64,000 nucleotides of DNA from Lepturacanthus savala (lineage: Eukaryota > Chordata > Actinopteri > Scombriformes > Trichiuridae), in NCBI GenBank assembly GCA_030544235.1, contig CM060478.1:6058727-6122726 (forward strand), given 5' to 3'. The notes beneath the pieces are model-generated. The model ran no database searches. It saw only the letters and a list, made by a program, of their open reading frames with translations, and was not told the origin of the DNA. Positions 34,000-46,873 of the stretch are shown here, one piece after another. Both the position numbers and the translations under genes were made by a program. Position 1 is the stretch's first letter. The number at the start of each line of letters is the position of its first letter.

Positions 34000-36900
34000 A
34001 GTCCAGGCTAAGATCAATCAGCAATCAGAGGTGGTGCATTCAAAATCACCTCATCACAGAGTCTTTAGTTGCTTTTTAGCTCCTGGTTCACATTCAACAC
34101 CATCTAAACAGTCACCAAAATGTGAAAGATAAACCTCTGACAGATCTGATGTGAAACTTGTGAAAGAAAACATATTGTCTATATGATCAGTGTCATGTGG
34201 CAAAATATATTTCGGTGAGATTTCCTGTTCATCACTGAGCAAAGGATCCATTCAGAGGATCAATGAAGAGCAACATTTCATTCATCACTATTGTTTTTAG
34301 ACAGAGAAGTGATGAATGATGCGTTCAAGTGCTGCTCGGATGCGGAAAATCGCTCTTCTGATGTCATCTGTTTATGAGCTTTTGAGTAATAATGTGGGAA
34401 TGACATGGACGGAAGGAAAGAAGACGAGTTCTATTTTATCACTTAGAGCGTCTCAACAACATAATGAAGCTGTTTCCAGTTTATATCAGTGACTTTGTTC
34501 CAGACTTCACTAACATTCACTAAAACAATGCTTTGTTTTAGTATTTATTAGGATTCATGTGAATCAATATCTTTCCTCACTAGTCTAGTTCACTCTTTCA
34601 CAACCTAATGTCATAGTTTATACGCAATACATGAGCCAGTACACTTTATTTTTACGTTTTAATTAATTTGTCATACCAGAACTCTCAAAGGAACATTCAT
34701 ACAATGCAATAAAGAAGAAAAGCAAATATAACATTTAAACAAAACTCAAGGGAGATTTAAAGTTTGCAAAACAAATAAAATACTTCATTGCACTTTGCTT
34801 TTTCCCAGTGTTGAGAAAACTGTGAGTGTTGTTGATTGATGTCTGAGCTACAACAAAGAGTCGATCAGACAGGAAACTGGCACAGAGCGGAACATAAAAC
34901 CCTTTGAGTTCCGTTTTCATCAGAAACAGCAAATCAATAAAGATCAACGTCTTAAATGTTTTGCCCAAAGCTGTAAACAACTCTGGACATGTGGTTTATA
35001 TAAAGACCGCCGATGATCCGCAGCTACATGAAGCCAGCGGACATCCATGATCCCAGCTCAACACATTTAATATCCCAGTGTTTGACTTCAAACACTTTTT
35101 ATTTTTAATATTAGTTTATTGAAGCAGCTGGATACCAAAGCTATTATCAGAATCACCTAAACTAGAACTGAAAAACAGTGTTTATTAAACCAAACTAAAA
35201 TATTCTTAGTTTTCTGCTTTATTTCATACACAGTATCAACTATTAAATTTCCCATAAGATATATTAACACCACTGTTATTTAAATAATCACCTGCTACAA
35301 ATTATGTAAAATACTTTTATATGGAATCTTCTACATAATCCACCTTTAAATTAATATGAAATACAACTGATAAAACGTTTTACAGTATAATATGATTTGC
35401 ATGTTGTATTAAATTAGATCTATATAAAGGGTATATATTTTTTTACGTTTCATGTTTTTGAAACAAAAGAACCAGTGATTTTTTTTATTTTTAGTTTAAT
35501 TCTCTTAGAATGATTCTCATCAGCTCTGCAGCTTTTTACAGTTTCAGTTCCTTGTTTTGATATTAAATCATTGCTGTTTCAGTTTAGCCTCATAGATTAT
35601 CAATAACCTATAAATAATTTATATTTTTATGTTGTATTCTGTGAGTTGTTTGAAACTTGATGCCTCAAGGTTTGTCATTTTTTATGTTAGATCCCAAAAA
35701 GTTGACAAAAAACATACATGTGAGCTTTAGATCAGTAAATCAAGTCTGTTCTCTTGCTGACTGGTCATGTGACAGAGGTCATGTGACCTGTGGAGCCTCA
35801 TGCTGGGCCTTTCCTCAGAAAAGGAGATGATATATCCTCATATGACTCGGCAGCAACATGCGGCTCTCTCTCTGCTGGCTGCAGCTTCTGGTGACTCTCC
35901 AAGTTCATTTTTATAAATATATTTATATAAATATATATATCGCCATATTTAAAACAACTTGAAATCTGAAGCGTGGACCCAATGGTCTAAAAAAGGAAGT
36001 GGTCTCAGTCCGTAGAGATGAAAGTCTTTTTTTAAATGATATATCTGATTTACCAACGAGCTGCAGGCTGTGTTTGTTCTGACTGTTTCAGGTCTGTATT
36101 AAAACAGTTTCATTGCTCGAGTTCATGCTGACGGTTACAGGATCCCTCAGATGCATGTACAGTATGTGCTGTTTTATTGCTGCCTTCACATGGCATCGGA
36201 AAGATGATCCTTTCCACTTGTGAACTGGAAATTACGAGTGTGTTGTGTCCAAGTGCTTTTGTTCTCGTAGTGAAGTGAAACATGGTGGAGCCAGAACTGA
36301 TCCTGATCTGTTGCTTAGGTAAAACCATTTTAGACTTGATGATTCATCTTCTACAGGAAGAATCAAATCATAAACAATAAAGGTATTTTTTAAAACAAAA
36401 ATAGTGTAAATTTTAATGTTATTAAAATTATGTATGTAACTAAAACTAACCAACTAAAAGCTGCAGAGAACGTTTAACAGAATGTGATGCTTACTATTTA
36501 AAACAGTCACTGCTCTCCGCCATGTCGAAAGGTCAAAGTTTATCTCATCTTGTCAACTTATGTATCATAAAATCTTCCAGAATTCCAGTGGAATTTACAA
36601 CATAAATAGGTGGTCATGTGCAATTTTTATGTCGATTTTTGATATTTACAATAATTACCATATAACTTAAAGGTAGGATAAGACACTGGAAACATGAGGA
36701 ACTCGTCCTTTAACCTGCAGATCTGAGTTGAAGGATGAATCCTCACACTGCAAACAATTAATATGTAACTTCAGCCTATAAATGAGTCAAATCCTGCAGA
36801 AATGTTTCGACGTGACAGAATCTTATGTCCTAAGTTTGTCTTTTTATCATAATTTCATATTTTTTGTCATAATTCCTTTTTTTGTTTATTTAATGTGATT

Positions 36901-37380
36901 AATTAAGATTTGCCCAGCTGTGGACTCACTGTGGATTTTAACACTGACATTAAAACACATCTGAAGGATGTTTAATATCATACCAAAAAGAACACAGAGG
37001 AAACCTTACACTGTTCATACTGACACCTGACTATTGCTTTAACAAACGCTTGGACGATTGTGAATCTTGGCTCGGCATGAAGCTGCCGAACCCATTTCAT
37101 CATCATTAACAAAGTCACTTTTTGGAGGATTAAAACTTTCCATTCTGCAAGAGGGTGAAGTCTTGTCACAAACGGCCAAAGTATGATTCACTGATCACAA
37201 CATGTGACAGTGTTTTCCAGCTCTGCTGCACATTCACTGCATCACCTTCAACAGATCTGAAAAACAAAGAACTGCACCAAACCGACTCTGCAAAGGAAAA
37301 TTGCTGCAGGCCATAAAACGTTGAGCTGTTTTCCACAATCACGTCCTCGTCATTCCCAGTTCTGAAGGCAAAGCTGCAGC
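34000..37380. other. no gene recognised
   Basis: Long AT-rich stretch with frames of up to 81 codons, none with a domain. It is unusually free of family-A copies for this window. A TATAAATATATTTATATAAATATATATAT-type AT run spans about 35913-35940. Confidence 0.55.
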
Positions 37381-37383
37381 TAA

Positions 37384-37668
37384 CGCCTAAACTGATAGTT
37401 GATTTATATATTGTTTAAATAACCAACTGATTTGTTGTTTGGTTCATAAAATAGTGTCAATCACTGTTTGCCAAAGCTGATGATTCAAACTACATTTTTT
37501 TGTCCAGACAAACAGAATTCTTTATTCTATAATTCTTCTACAAACGAAACCAGAAAATAATTAGATTTAAGAAGCAGGAACCAGAGAATTTGGAAATTTT
37601 CTCCCTAAAAATTACAATTGGTGATTAATGTAATAGTCAGTGACTGATCTATTAACCATTGCAGCTCT
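37384..37668 (+). mobile_element. family-A repeat, near full length
   Basis: Carries TTGTTGTTTGGTTCATAAAA, TTTTTTTGTCCAGAC, GAAGCAGGAACCAGAGAATT and the end CCATTGCAGCTCT. Confidence 0.82.
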
Positions 37669-37669
37669 C

Positions 37670-39075
37670 CTCTGGTGGTCGATGTAGTTATGACAGGATG
37701 TTATTATAGAGGACGTTGATCGGCAAATCATCACACTTTAATGCACAAGGTCACAATTCACTTCCTGTTTCCTGTTTAACTCTTGGACGGCACAGACCAA
37801 TGATGGTGTCATCCTGCTGATCGAGGTCGTTTGGAGGACAAACAAGACTCATTTCTCTCAGATCAAATGGAGACCGAGCATCTTCTACAACAGGTCCCAT
37901 AAATGTCCTGCTCCGAGTTGTGAACTTTAGGACTCGTCTGTGCCCTTAATGTCTCCTAATGGCTTTAACTGGAGTCCTGTAATTGCCACTTTGACCCGTC
38001 AGTCTGGATCACGTTTAACTTTATTTGCCTCAATTTGTGTGTTCCTCCTGGCTCTGAATGACTCCAGCAGACACGCAGGTTTTAGAAATCCTGCGTGCAA
38101 CTAAGAAAACAGCTCCGTGGTCACAGATGTTAAAGGGGTTGTGGATGAACGCTTGCAGATGACTAATTTCAGCCACTGTTTCACGAGAGCTGCAGAAAAG
38201 AAAAAGTTTTTTTGCAGACTCACCTCAGAGTTTTGTCATCGACTGCCGCTGCAGCTTCCGCCGCGAGCATCCGATCCCTGAATCAACGTCTGCAATAAAC
38301 CATCATCACTCAGCAGGAGGAGGAACTCATGAAACAGAGAGAACACCTTGTTAGATTCTAGTTTTCTGCCGCCTCCCAAGAGCCCAAAACATCTCGACCA
38401 CAGGAGCGAACCACAGCAGATCTTCAAACCACCGCGCCATCACCCGACACTGTAATTAGCTCTCGCTAACGTTTCAAGGCATGTGCGGCCTTTAAAAGCC
38501 TCTTTTTTCTTTTTGAAATGAAATGTGATCGGTGCTGTGGCTTCTCACTGAGAACCAGATCAAAGTCAGAAGAAAAGAAAGGCCTCGTTGCAGTCAGCCC
38601 AGTCCCCAGAGGAAACATCAGCTCAATGTCTCTTGAGGAAACATCATCTCAGTCTCCAGAGGATGTTTCCTGTGTCAGTAGGGATGCAGCCAGAGTTCAT
38701 TCTTCAGGATCTGCTGCTTTAAACAGACAACAAATATTTCTTGGAGCGGCTTTCGACAGCTCTGACAGGTTGAAACAGGGGCTGAAATAAAAAGATCTAC
38801 TATTTATTAGTGGAGTCCAAAATGTTGTCACAGCAGATTCTATGAATTATGTTATTATAGAGCTGTATGCTTTTGCTTACACTGGGAAAACTTGTATCTT
38901 CTCTCATTATTCTTTTTTCTTTCCTTTACAGATGTTTTCTGCATTTCATAAATACATTAAAATGTCAATAAAACTAAAAACATGTTCTGTGAATGAATGA
39001 TGAACATGTCTAATGTAAAATATCGTCTTACAGCTGAGGAAAGGGAAATTATAAAATATCACATTGGGTCTCAAC
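37670..39075. other. no gene recognised
   Basis: The segment 37830-38110 is repeat-free and less AT-rich, with several TAAT cores (CTTAATGTCTCCTAATGG), so it is a candidate for a conserved element if homology shows it. A 90-codon plus-strand frame at 38518-38790 lacks domains. Confidence 0.4.
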
Positions 39076-39080
39076 ACATC

Positions 39081-39431
39081 TCAAAACCAAAGATAAAGTG
39101 CAAACCTGATCCCAACAATAGTAAAAGTGTTTGAAGAGGAGGGACAGAGGGACAAATCAGGCCTGGGTTCTGGGGATAAGATAAGTCCAGAGGGACTCAT
39201 CCCCTCCTGCAAGATATGAGCCATGAAAGCAGGCGGAATGTTGAAGCCCCGCCCTGTAGCACTTTGAAGACTGTACGTGTCTGACATGCCGCACATTGAA
39301 GACAAGTCCTTGAAGAGGGTGTGAATATCTGCCAGATGAAGAGATGAGGAAGCCGCTTCAACTAGCCACTTGTTGTCCGGTAAAGTGGCGGCTAGGGAAA
39401 AACTAAACTCGGCTCTGCCGTTCAGGGACAT
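39081..39431 (-). CDS. 116-codon open frame, unknown, possibly repeat-derived
   Basis: Starts MSLNGRAEFSFSLAATLPDN and contains SSLHLADIHTLFKDLSSMCG and NIPPAFMAHILQEGMSPSGL. This is the longest frame in the window that is not built on simple repeats or known elements. No domain is recognised. It lacks clear splice sites, and its Ser/Leu-rich, Pro-containing text could be an intact piece of a dead transposon. Single-exon gene status is unsupported. Confidence 0.2.
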   Translation of the reverse strand: MSLNGRAEFSFSLAATLPDNKWLVEAASSSLHLADIHTLFKDLSSMCGMSDTYSLQSATGRGFNIPPAFMAHILQEGMSPSGLILSPEPRPDLSLCPSSSNTFTIVGIRFALYLWF

Positions 39432-39689
39432 TTTTAGTCGGGTACATGCTAATCTGCTGCTGCGGCCTGTAAGTGATACAGAGATGTTAGCCGACTGCTT
39501 GGCTCTGACGAGGTGTTAGACTGATTATGTTTGAGTGACAAGATACACAGACAGTAAACATCTGCTCTTGTTGTTATTGTTCCAAATAGGAGTGTCAGGA
39601 TTTAAACGACAGACAGAAGAAACAAGAAACAATTACTGAACCTTTAAACTGATCTTTGGGACATGGCCTGAAGAGTCTTTAGCCATGCC

Positions 39690-39950
39690 AGTGGATTTGG
39701 TGGCTCTGGAGGCTTCATGAGGGTCTGGGATGCTTGGTCAGAGTCTGCGAGGCTCAGTGAGGACTTGTTCTATTGAATTACTCCACAATCGATCAGGGAA
39801 TTTTAGTTTGTGAGGCTTATTGAAGGTCAATGAGACTCATGTGGGTCCATGAGACTCGGTAAGGGTCTGTGAGGCTCAGTTAGGCTCCTTGAAGATCCGT
39901 GAGGCTCACTGAAGATCAGTGAAACCAGTGAGACTCGTTGAGTAACATTT
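39690..39950. repeat. degenerate ~20-bp minisatellite
   Basis: Loose units of the form GGGTCTGTGAGGCTCAGTGA recur across the stretch, for example GGGTCCATGAGACTCGGTAA, GGGTCTGTGAGGCTCAGTTA and AGATCCGTGAGGCTCACTGA. Confidence 0.75.
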
Positions 39951-39957
39951 AGAGGAG

Positions 39958-40208
39958 CCATATGAGCTAGCTCAAGCATCTAGTAAGGAGTCTCCTGGAC
40001 GCCACCCTGGTAAGGTGTTGCAGGCACGTTCCTCCAGAAGGCACACCCAGGAAAGACCCAGGACTTGTGGAATGTCTCTGGACTGGCCTGGGAACACCTT
40101 GGGCTTCCCTGGATAATGTGGCTGGAGAGAGGGAAGTCCAGGCCTCTCTGCTGAGGCTGCTGACCCCACGACCTAAACCAGATAAGTGGTAGAAATTGGA
40201 TGGATGGC
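39958..40208 (+). pseudogene. 3' end of a dead non-LTR retrotransposon (LINE)
   Basis: Contains TCCTGGACGCCACCCTGGTA, GGTGTTGCAGGCACGTTCC, CCCAGGAAAGACCCAGGACT, TCTGGACTGGCCTGGGAACA and GAGAGGGAAGTCCAGGCCTC. In frame this gives LAWEHLG and EREVQASLLRLL, the conserved C-terminal tail of a widespread fish LINE. It ends in GGATGGATGG, a typical short 3' tail repeat. Only the last roughly 80 codons are present, with no endonuclease or reverse transcriptase core, as expected for a 5'-truncated copy. Confidence 0.72.
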
Positions 40209-40227
40209 ATCTCAGTAACGAAAGCCT

Positions 40228-40352
40228 TAGATAAATGTAGTGAAGTGTAAAGTAGCATCACTTGGAAATGCTCAAGTAAAGTGCAAGCACCTCAAAGCTA
40301 TACTTAAGTGCAGTACTTGAGTAAATGTAATTAGTTACTTTCCGCCTCTCGT
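40228..40352 (-). repeat. teleost AGTACTT-type repeat fragment
   Basis: AAAGTAGCATCACTTGGAAA, TGCTCAAGTAAAGTGCAAGC, CAGTACTTGAGTAAATGTAA and TTAGTTACTTTCCGCCTCT are the reverse of the copy at 5975-6090, in better condition. Confidence 0.65.
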
Positions 40353-40854
40353 CACCTGACCAACATGACAGAATTTTTCCTCTTTACTGTTCTTCATGTC
40401 TCCGGTTTTGGTCCCAGGCTCTCATTCATCTTCTGCAGCATCCTGCCGTTCTGCCATCCCATGATCCTTATAAATCAAAGACAGTCAATCTTTGTTCTGT
40501 GTCCCAAGCTTGTTCTGCTTCTCATGTCATCGAGCTGTCTTCAACAGCTGTGAATACATCGTGTGTGGACGGATATAAAGGAAAAGCAAATGAGACCCGA
40601 TGATCATGATGACATGACCTCAGAGCAGGCGGGACACAAGTGTCTTTTCCTTCCAGCTGTGAAGTCACCTTGAACCATTAAAGCATCCTGAACATCTCTG
40701 TGTTGCAGAACAAAACATAAAAGTACAAACTGATCTGTTAAATCCTGCTGCTGCATCAGTTCAGGATGCAATCGGCTTTAACTGGATCTGATCAGATTTA
40801 TTAGTAACATAGCAGTTACAATTTGTCTTTTACAGATTTTTTATGTATTTCAAA

Positions 40855-40982
40855 AGTAAGCAGAAGCTGGAACCAGAGCATTTGGAAATCTTATTTAACT
40901 CAAATCAATTAATCATTTATCAAAGTAGTTGGTGAATAATGTTATAGTTGAGAATGTATCAATTAATTGTTGTAGCTCTACA
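40855..40982 (+). mobile_element. family-A repeat, right part
   Basis: Starts AGCAGAAGCTGGAACCAGAG and ends TTAATTGTTGTAGCTCTA. Confidence 0.78.
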
Positions 40983-40989
40983 TATTACA

Positions 40990-42300
40990 GTAACCTGATT
41001 ACTGGTTATACAACAAGATCTCATAATGTCATATATGTTTTAACATGTTTTTTCAAAACTAAAACTATTTATTTTGTGTAAACAGCCGCTCTCCCCAGGA
41101 GGTTAGTTATGAGTAACTTTGGATAAAACTATCTGTCAAATGACAAAAGTCATCTTTATGTGGTTCATGTGTAGTTGTATGTTATTACAATAATCATTTT
41201 GTTTATGTAATCTGAGCATAAATTTGTCTTTTTCCTCAAATATGTCACATGCTGAGTCCCCAAACTTTAAAAATATATTTTAATAAAAATGATTGGTGGG
41301 AAAATAAAAGCAGATGTGCCAACTACAGTATAAATGAGGTCAAATATAAATCACTGTTTCTGATTGAGTGTCCAATCAAACATGAGTTTATTGTGTCCAT
41401 CTGTGGATATAACGCTTTCAGCCCGGATTGAGACATTTTTATGATGGATACTCATCTGTTTTCTGTGACATTACAGCAACGATGCAGAAGAATCCGATGT
41501 TATTAACTGTCTCCCAATGTAGAAAACCCCAAAAGGAAATATGGACATTCAGCCCCACTCTCAGAGCCCAGAGATTTATCCTCCGTGTCAGTTAAACGCC
41601 GGGAGGTCATTATGTGGTTTTTGACTAATGGATTTAAACAATTTAGGTATTTTTTCAATCCAGAATAATGAAAGTTCATTAGTTGAACTTGGCTGGTGGT
41701 TTGGGGAAGGAGGCTTGTGGGTAAAAGCGGTTTGGCAGATGTCCTTTAATCACTTCAGACAGAGGAGCTGATGTTTGGGCAGATGTGGAGCGGGTTAGTC
41801 TGCAGAGAATCTTTATCACCACGTTCTTATAAACTCACTGACAGCATAAAGTTTGTTGTTTCAACATGCTCGGTTTATGAGCCACACATTCTGAGAACCA
41901 ATCAGCAATACTAACAGGAGCATCAGCAGTGTAAGCGTCATAACATATGGTGGAACATACACAAGTATTTGTTTCATGCTAGATATGTTTTTCAGTCGGT
42001 TCTCTACAGGCTGTTCTCGCAACATCTGGACATGACAGTAGGAAACTTTTGTTACCGTTAACACGGATTGTGGAGCTGTCGTCGAGCTTTTTGGGGTTGT
42101 ATACAAAACCGTATGCATAAATTCCACATGCATGAGACCAAATGCTATTTATTACACAAAAAAACTTAATTACAGGTCTAACTGCATCGTTAACATCATC
42201 ATCACTGATTTCTCAGTCATTGATGATGTCTTCATAGCTGCTTATCACATGATTGATACGGATTATAACATGAATTAGGACAGTCACTATTGATTAACTG
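40990..42300. other. no gene recognised
   Basis: The segment 41500-41780 is repeat-free, with evenly mixed base composition, and resembles conserved non-coding DNA in texture. The 90-codon minus-strand frame at 41861-42133 shows a Leu-rich stretch near its C-terminus (LTLLMLLLVLLIG) but has no family match and no promoter context. Confidence 0.4.
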
Positions 42301-42307
42301 CATTGCC

Positions 42308-42598
42308 ACATATTACAATAATCGCCAACTATTTTGATAATTGATTAATTTATTGGAGTCATTTTTAAGAAGAAAATGTACAAATTCTGTGGTCCCAGCT
42401 TCTCAGCTTCTTTAGTCTTCTGTATTAGTAAACTGATAATCTTTGGGTTGTAGATTGTTGGTCTGGACAATAACTACGATTTAGGTTGAATCTTTTGCTT
42501 TTGGAAACAGGAATTGACACTAAAACAACAAATGGATTAATCATTTCAATAATGAATCAATTTATCTACTATCAGAATAGTGGTAAATTGCAGCACTA
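42308..42598 (-). mobile_element. family-A repeat, near full length, inverted
   Basis: Carries CGCCAACTATTTTGATAATT, TCTGTGGTCCCAGCTTCTC, GGGTTGTAGATTGTTGGTCT and TGGTAAATTGCAGC at its end. Confidence 0.85.
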
Positions 42599-42599
42599 C

Positions 42600-44055
42600 T
42601 TACCTCTTTATCCCTCTGAAACCGTCATCGTCATGGAGGACTAAATTTCACACAGTTCATTTAACTTGGAATAGCCTTTGATCAATAAATAGTAGCTCCT
42701 TAAATGTTTTTTTAGCCTAACAGCTAACAATTGTGCCATTTCAATACTGCCTACTGTGTGATTACAGCCCATGCAGAAGGTTAACTATCCACCCTGGAAC
42801 TTGCGTCTATTTCTGAAGGCTATGTAAATAAATCCATATGGGTAGATTCAATATTGACCCTTTTATTGTTGGCTAGCATTGATGATAATGGGCAGAAATA
42901 ACTCTCCTTCTCTTCACCAACCCCTGATTACTAAACATTTATTTTTAGAGAGCACCCTTCAACAGAAGATGAGCGAATGGAGGACCATCATTGTGATGTT
43001 GGGTCATCACGATAAACGATTATGTCATCTATTGGAACAGCCCTAGTCAATTGTCTTAAGGCAGAGATTTAGATAAGCATGTATACACATTTGTGATGCT
43101 TTGAATGTTTTGGATCGCAGCGACTCACCAGGACTCTTCCTAAAACTATAACTAACCTTCACTATGCAGGATGCAGCTGCTGGGAGATCAGGGACATCCT
43201 CTAAAACCTGATGTCCACAAGAACCTGATGTCCACTGTAACAGAGCTTTGGGAGTCCTCTGGTGCACAGAATCTCAAAAGCATCACTCAGATGATCTGAC
43301 CACACACCTGATCCAGAAACATAAAACTCTAAAATCAAACTGCGTGAACTTACAAACACAGAAATACATAAAGACTCTGTTTTGTCAGATTATAATACCA
43401 TGTGTACACATGTCTCTGGTTTGGAAATGTCCATCGTTGTGAAACAAATTTCTGCTCCCACAGTTCAACATGAACGAAGACAGACAAGCTGTAAAGCAGT
43501 TTGCATATTAGATTAAGATTAATTTATTATTATCATCCCAGAGGGAAATCAAATCAAATCAAAACTTAACTTTCACCAAAAAGTTTTAAAAGAGAACATG
43601 CACAGGAAGAAAGAAAGAGGAGCAAACATCCTTCTAATAAGAATATAAGTGGATGTGTTTCATCAGCAGCTTCTCCACAGAGCAGCTGTCACTTCACTAT
43701 TTATAACATCCTAGTCATCAGCTGTGATCTGATCTCAATCAGCTTCATTATACATCAAACACATGATCAATGAATCATTTATAGCTCCACTTCATGATTA
43801 AGGATCAAATTTATCACATGTAATGAATTAAAGTTATTTTACAAACGCAGTGTTATCTATTAACTATTAACACTCACCTTCAAAGAAAGAGAGAGCTGGG
43901 TACTGTAACTGAGCCTTTTTGAACTTGCGCTGCCCAACATAACTCTTCTTGCATTTGCAAGAGACAAGTTCATAACTGGACTGCCCTGCATCTGGTAGGC
44001 ATGTCCAGAAGAGATGTCTTTGACCAGCCCCATTTGCATGGTGAAGCTAGTTCCG
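42600..44055. other. no gene recognised
   Basis: Ordinary AT-rich DNA. At 43509-43560 the text TTAATTTATTATTATCATCC with CAGAGGGAAAT resembles the short TTTATTGATCCC-type 3' tail of fish LINEs. Confidence 0.5.
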
Positions 44056-44059
44056 TGTT

Positions 44060-44700
44060 GGCACCAACACTTGACATGTACTCCCTCTCTATTCCTAAGA
44101 GGAAGGCCATGGATGTCCAGGGAGCACCATCTGCATCACCTCTTCCTCTTCCCCTTCTGGAGTGTGATTCTTTTTTGTGGAAAAGGAGGATAAGACCCTT
44201 CAGCCTTGTATTGATTACCATGGCTTGAACGATATCACAGTGAAGAACCCATTACCCATTACCCAGTTACCCATTGCCACTCATCTCATCTGCCTTCAGG
44301 CTACTACCATCAACGCTTACCACCTGCCCACCAACCAGAAACATGCTTTCTGGGTTGGAGTCACATCTCCACTGCATTCCCTAACCTCCTCAAACTCTAT
44401 TTTGTCCTGGTCCTCTGCTGGGGCAGCTTTTCATGCCCTCCTGTCCAGATTCTCCTCGTTGCTAATCTTGCAGATGCCCAACACCAAGTTCCAGTTCTAT
44501 GTTGAGGTCACTTCTGATGTGGGGGTCAGGGCCACTCTATCCAAACCTTCTGCTGACAATAACAACGTCCACCCCTGCGCCTTCTTCTCCCGGAAACTGT
44601 CCCCTGCCGGAGGCAACTATGACCTATGAAACCAGGAGCATCAGGCAGTAAAGTTAGCATTGGAAGAGTGGAGGCATAATAGCTAATTTGCGGTGGACAA
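44060..44700 (+). pseudogene. dead Ty3/gypsy pol fragment (reverse transcriptase to RNase H)
   Basis: The frames read YSLSIPKRKAMDV (compare the gypsy YRLS-PER-AM), then in another frame FFVEKEDKTLQPCIDYHGLN and DITVKNPLP, and NAYHLPTNQKHAF. The text then jumps to LLILQMPNTKFQFYVEV, SDVGVRATLSK, VHPCAFFSRKLSPAGGNYDL and, after a stop, NQEHQAVKLALEEWRH. These are successive pol blocks, with the YxDD catalytic region lost by internal deletion between NAYHL and LLILQMPN. Frameshifts and stops make it inactive. No LTR pair is visible nearby. Confidence 0.82.
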
Positions 44701-44759
44701 GTTGATACCTTGTTCACCTTGTTGTTGATACCTGGGAACCTCCACGTCTGTTGACAAAA

Positions 44760-45655
44760 GTCTCAAAGGATTGTGGGAGTTTCTAGGACTTGGCGCCTGA
44801 CACAGCATCAACCTTTGCTGAGATTTGCTGCCCACCGTTGACCAACTGGACCAGGGACTTTGGACTCAGATCACCGAGATGTTCCTACTGTCAGACTCCC
44901 AGATTATACACTCGATGGACAACAACACAACAAATAAATATATGAACCACAAATATGGGAAATAAATAAATAAATGTTCATATTCACTGTTAACTACTGC
45001 AATAAAAGTTCTGCAGAATTATGGACAGATATATAAAGAGTAATGGTGATGGTAAAAATGTTGTCCGCTGCAGTAAAAGCACGACATCATCATCAGAGCC
45101 TGAATCTGAGTCTGAATCTGATGCCTGAAACAGATCCTAAGATGGAGAGAATCAGTAAATCAGGCTCAGGCTTCACATGCTTTGACAGATGAAGCTTTAG
45201 CCCGTCGTCATGGAAACGTCACTACATTGGACTGGTCGTTAGGAGTCAACGGTGAATTGGAATCACAGGTGCAGGTCCGGGGGGGAACATGTCCCAACGC
45301 ATGAAACACATGAGTTCTCCCCCGCAGTAAATCCTATCTGAATTAATGATGTAATTGTATGCATGTATATGAATATATGTAGATGTATGTATTTAACAGA
45401 AGCAGAAATGATTCACACATGAAGACCTGTTGATGGATTTGTTTGTGTCCTGCTCAGTGGGGAGTAAACAACAACAAACAGAGCAGCTGCGTAAGCTGTA
45501 GCAGCAAACTGTAATGAGATCTGCGGCCTTGTTTGAAATGTTAAAGCAAAACATGCTGGACGAGTCTTTGCATCTTGAAATAGAAACAACAGGAACAGCA
45601 GGAAGGATATGAGTCGATGTAAATGATTTGACTTCAGAGCAAATGTTATTTAAAT
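44760..45655. other. no gene recognised
   Basis: Some of the first 150 bases may be further decayed gypsy sequence. The rest is non-coding, with an AAATAAATAAATAAATG run near 44930-44975. Confidence 0.45.
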
Positions 45656-45675
45656 TAGCTGAGACTATCAACTAT

Positions 45676-45913
45676 TTACAGTTTCCCAAAGCAACCAAAA
45701 AATAATCTTTTGTTGTCCAGAACAACAGTTCATACCCCAAAGATCATCAGTTTACTATTATAGAGACTAAAGAAACCACAAAATATTCAGATTTGAGAAG
45801 CTGCTAACATAATTTTCTTCTTAAAAATGACTCAAATCCATGAATCAATCATCAAAATAGTTGGCAATTAATGCAATTAACTAATTGATTCTTCTACTAA
45901 TGTTGCATCTACA
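45676..45913 (+). mobile_element. family-A repeat, near full length
   Basis: Carries CAGTTTCCCAAAGCAACC, TTTTGTTGTCCAGAACAACA, CCCAAAGATCATCAGTTTAC and ATAGTTGGCAATTAATGCAA. Confidence 0.8.
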
Positions 45914-46012
45914 ACTTTATTCAATATTAGTTTCAACACAAACATACTCAAACATAGTTTTGTTGTTCCAGCCATATGATGACAGGTAGAATCCAACTTG
46001 TTTATATATTAA

Positions 46013-46252
46013 AGCTACAACAATTTGTTGATTAATCAGTTAGCTGCCAATTACTGTTAATCACCAACTATTTTGATAATTAATCATTCAGTTTAAGTTA
46101 TTTTTAAGTAGAAAATGGCCAAATTCTCTGGTTCCAGTGTTTGGGAAACACTGATCAATATTTTACACCATTTATGAACCAAACAATCGGTTAATCATTT
46201 CAATAATCGATAGACTAATCCACGATCAAAATAGTCATTAGTTGCAGCTGTA
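46013..46252 (-). mobile_element. family-A repeat, internally deleted, inverted
   Basis: Starts AAAGCTACAACAATTTGTTG, carries AAATTCTCTGGTTCCAGTGT fused directly to TTGGGAAACACTGATCAATA, and ends TTAGTTGCAGCTGTA. The middle GTCCAGACCAAC block has been lost between short matching ends. Confidence 0.85.
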
Positions 46253-46686
46253 GCAGTGGACATCCTGCTCCAACAGTTTGGGTGGGCTAAATCCGTCTTT
46301 AAGTTCTGGGCTCAGCTCAAACATAATATTGCTCAGAGCCTAAACCATTGATCAGGACTGAGCTGCTCTGACAAAGGATGTTTTTGTTGAAATTCAGGAT
46401 TACGGATGAGGGTTTTTCTGATCTGGTTCCCCACTGTAAGTCGATAGACCAGAACGGGCAGAGACACGTCACTGCTGCTGCCATCTTCTCTGTTTAAATT
46501 AAAATGCTTTATTAAACTCTTCTTTTTCCTCCTTCTGTGTGAAAGGCAGAATTCTACCGTGATATCTCAGCGTGTGAGTGATGATGAGAGTCGCTCTGTT
46601 AAATCCATAAACCTGAACCTGATCCTGATGAATCATGTCATGATAAACCATCAGCAGGTGAAAGGAGGCAGCTACTGTAAATCTGA

Positions 46687-46722
46687 CCCCCCCCCCCCCC
46701 CCCCCCCCACACACACACACCC
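46687..46722. repeat. poly-C run joined to (AC)n
   Basis: About 20 consecutive C followed by ACACACACACAC. The poly-G/poly-C strand could form unusual structures. Confidence 0.9.
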
Positions 46723-46873
46723 TGTTACCTTCAGCACCGTGAGACTTTTTTTCCCACCCACTTTCCTTCCTCTCGGATGCAGACACTTTACAGAGCTGCT
46801 GCTAAACGTCATCTCAGATTCTTTCTCACGTTGAGCTTCATCACTGCAGCTCAGAACAACAAGTGAATCAAGA

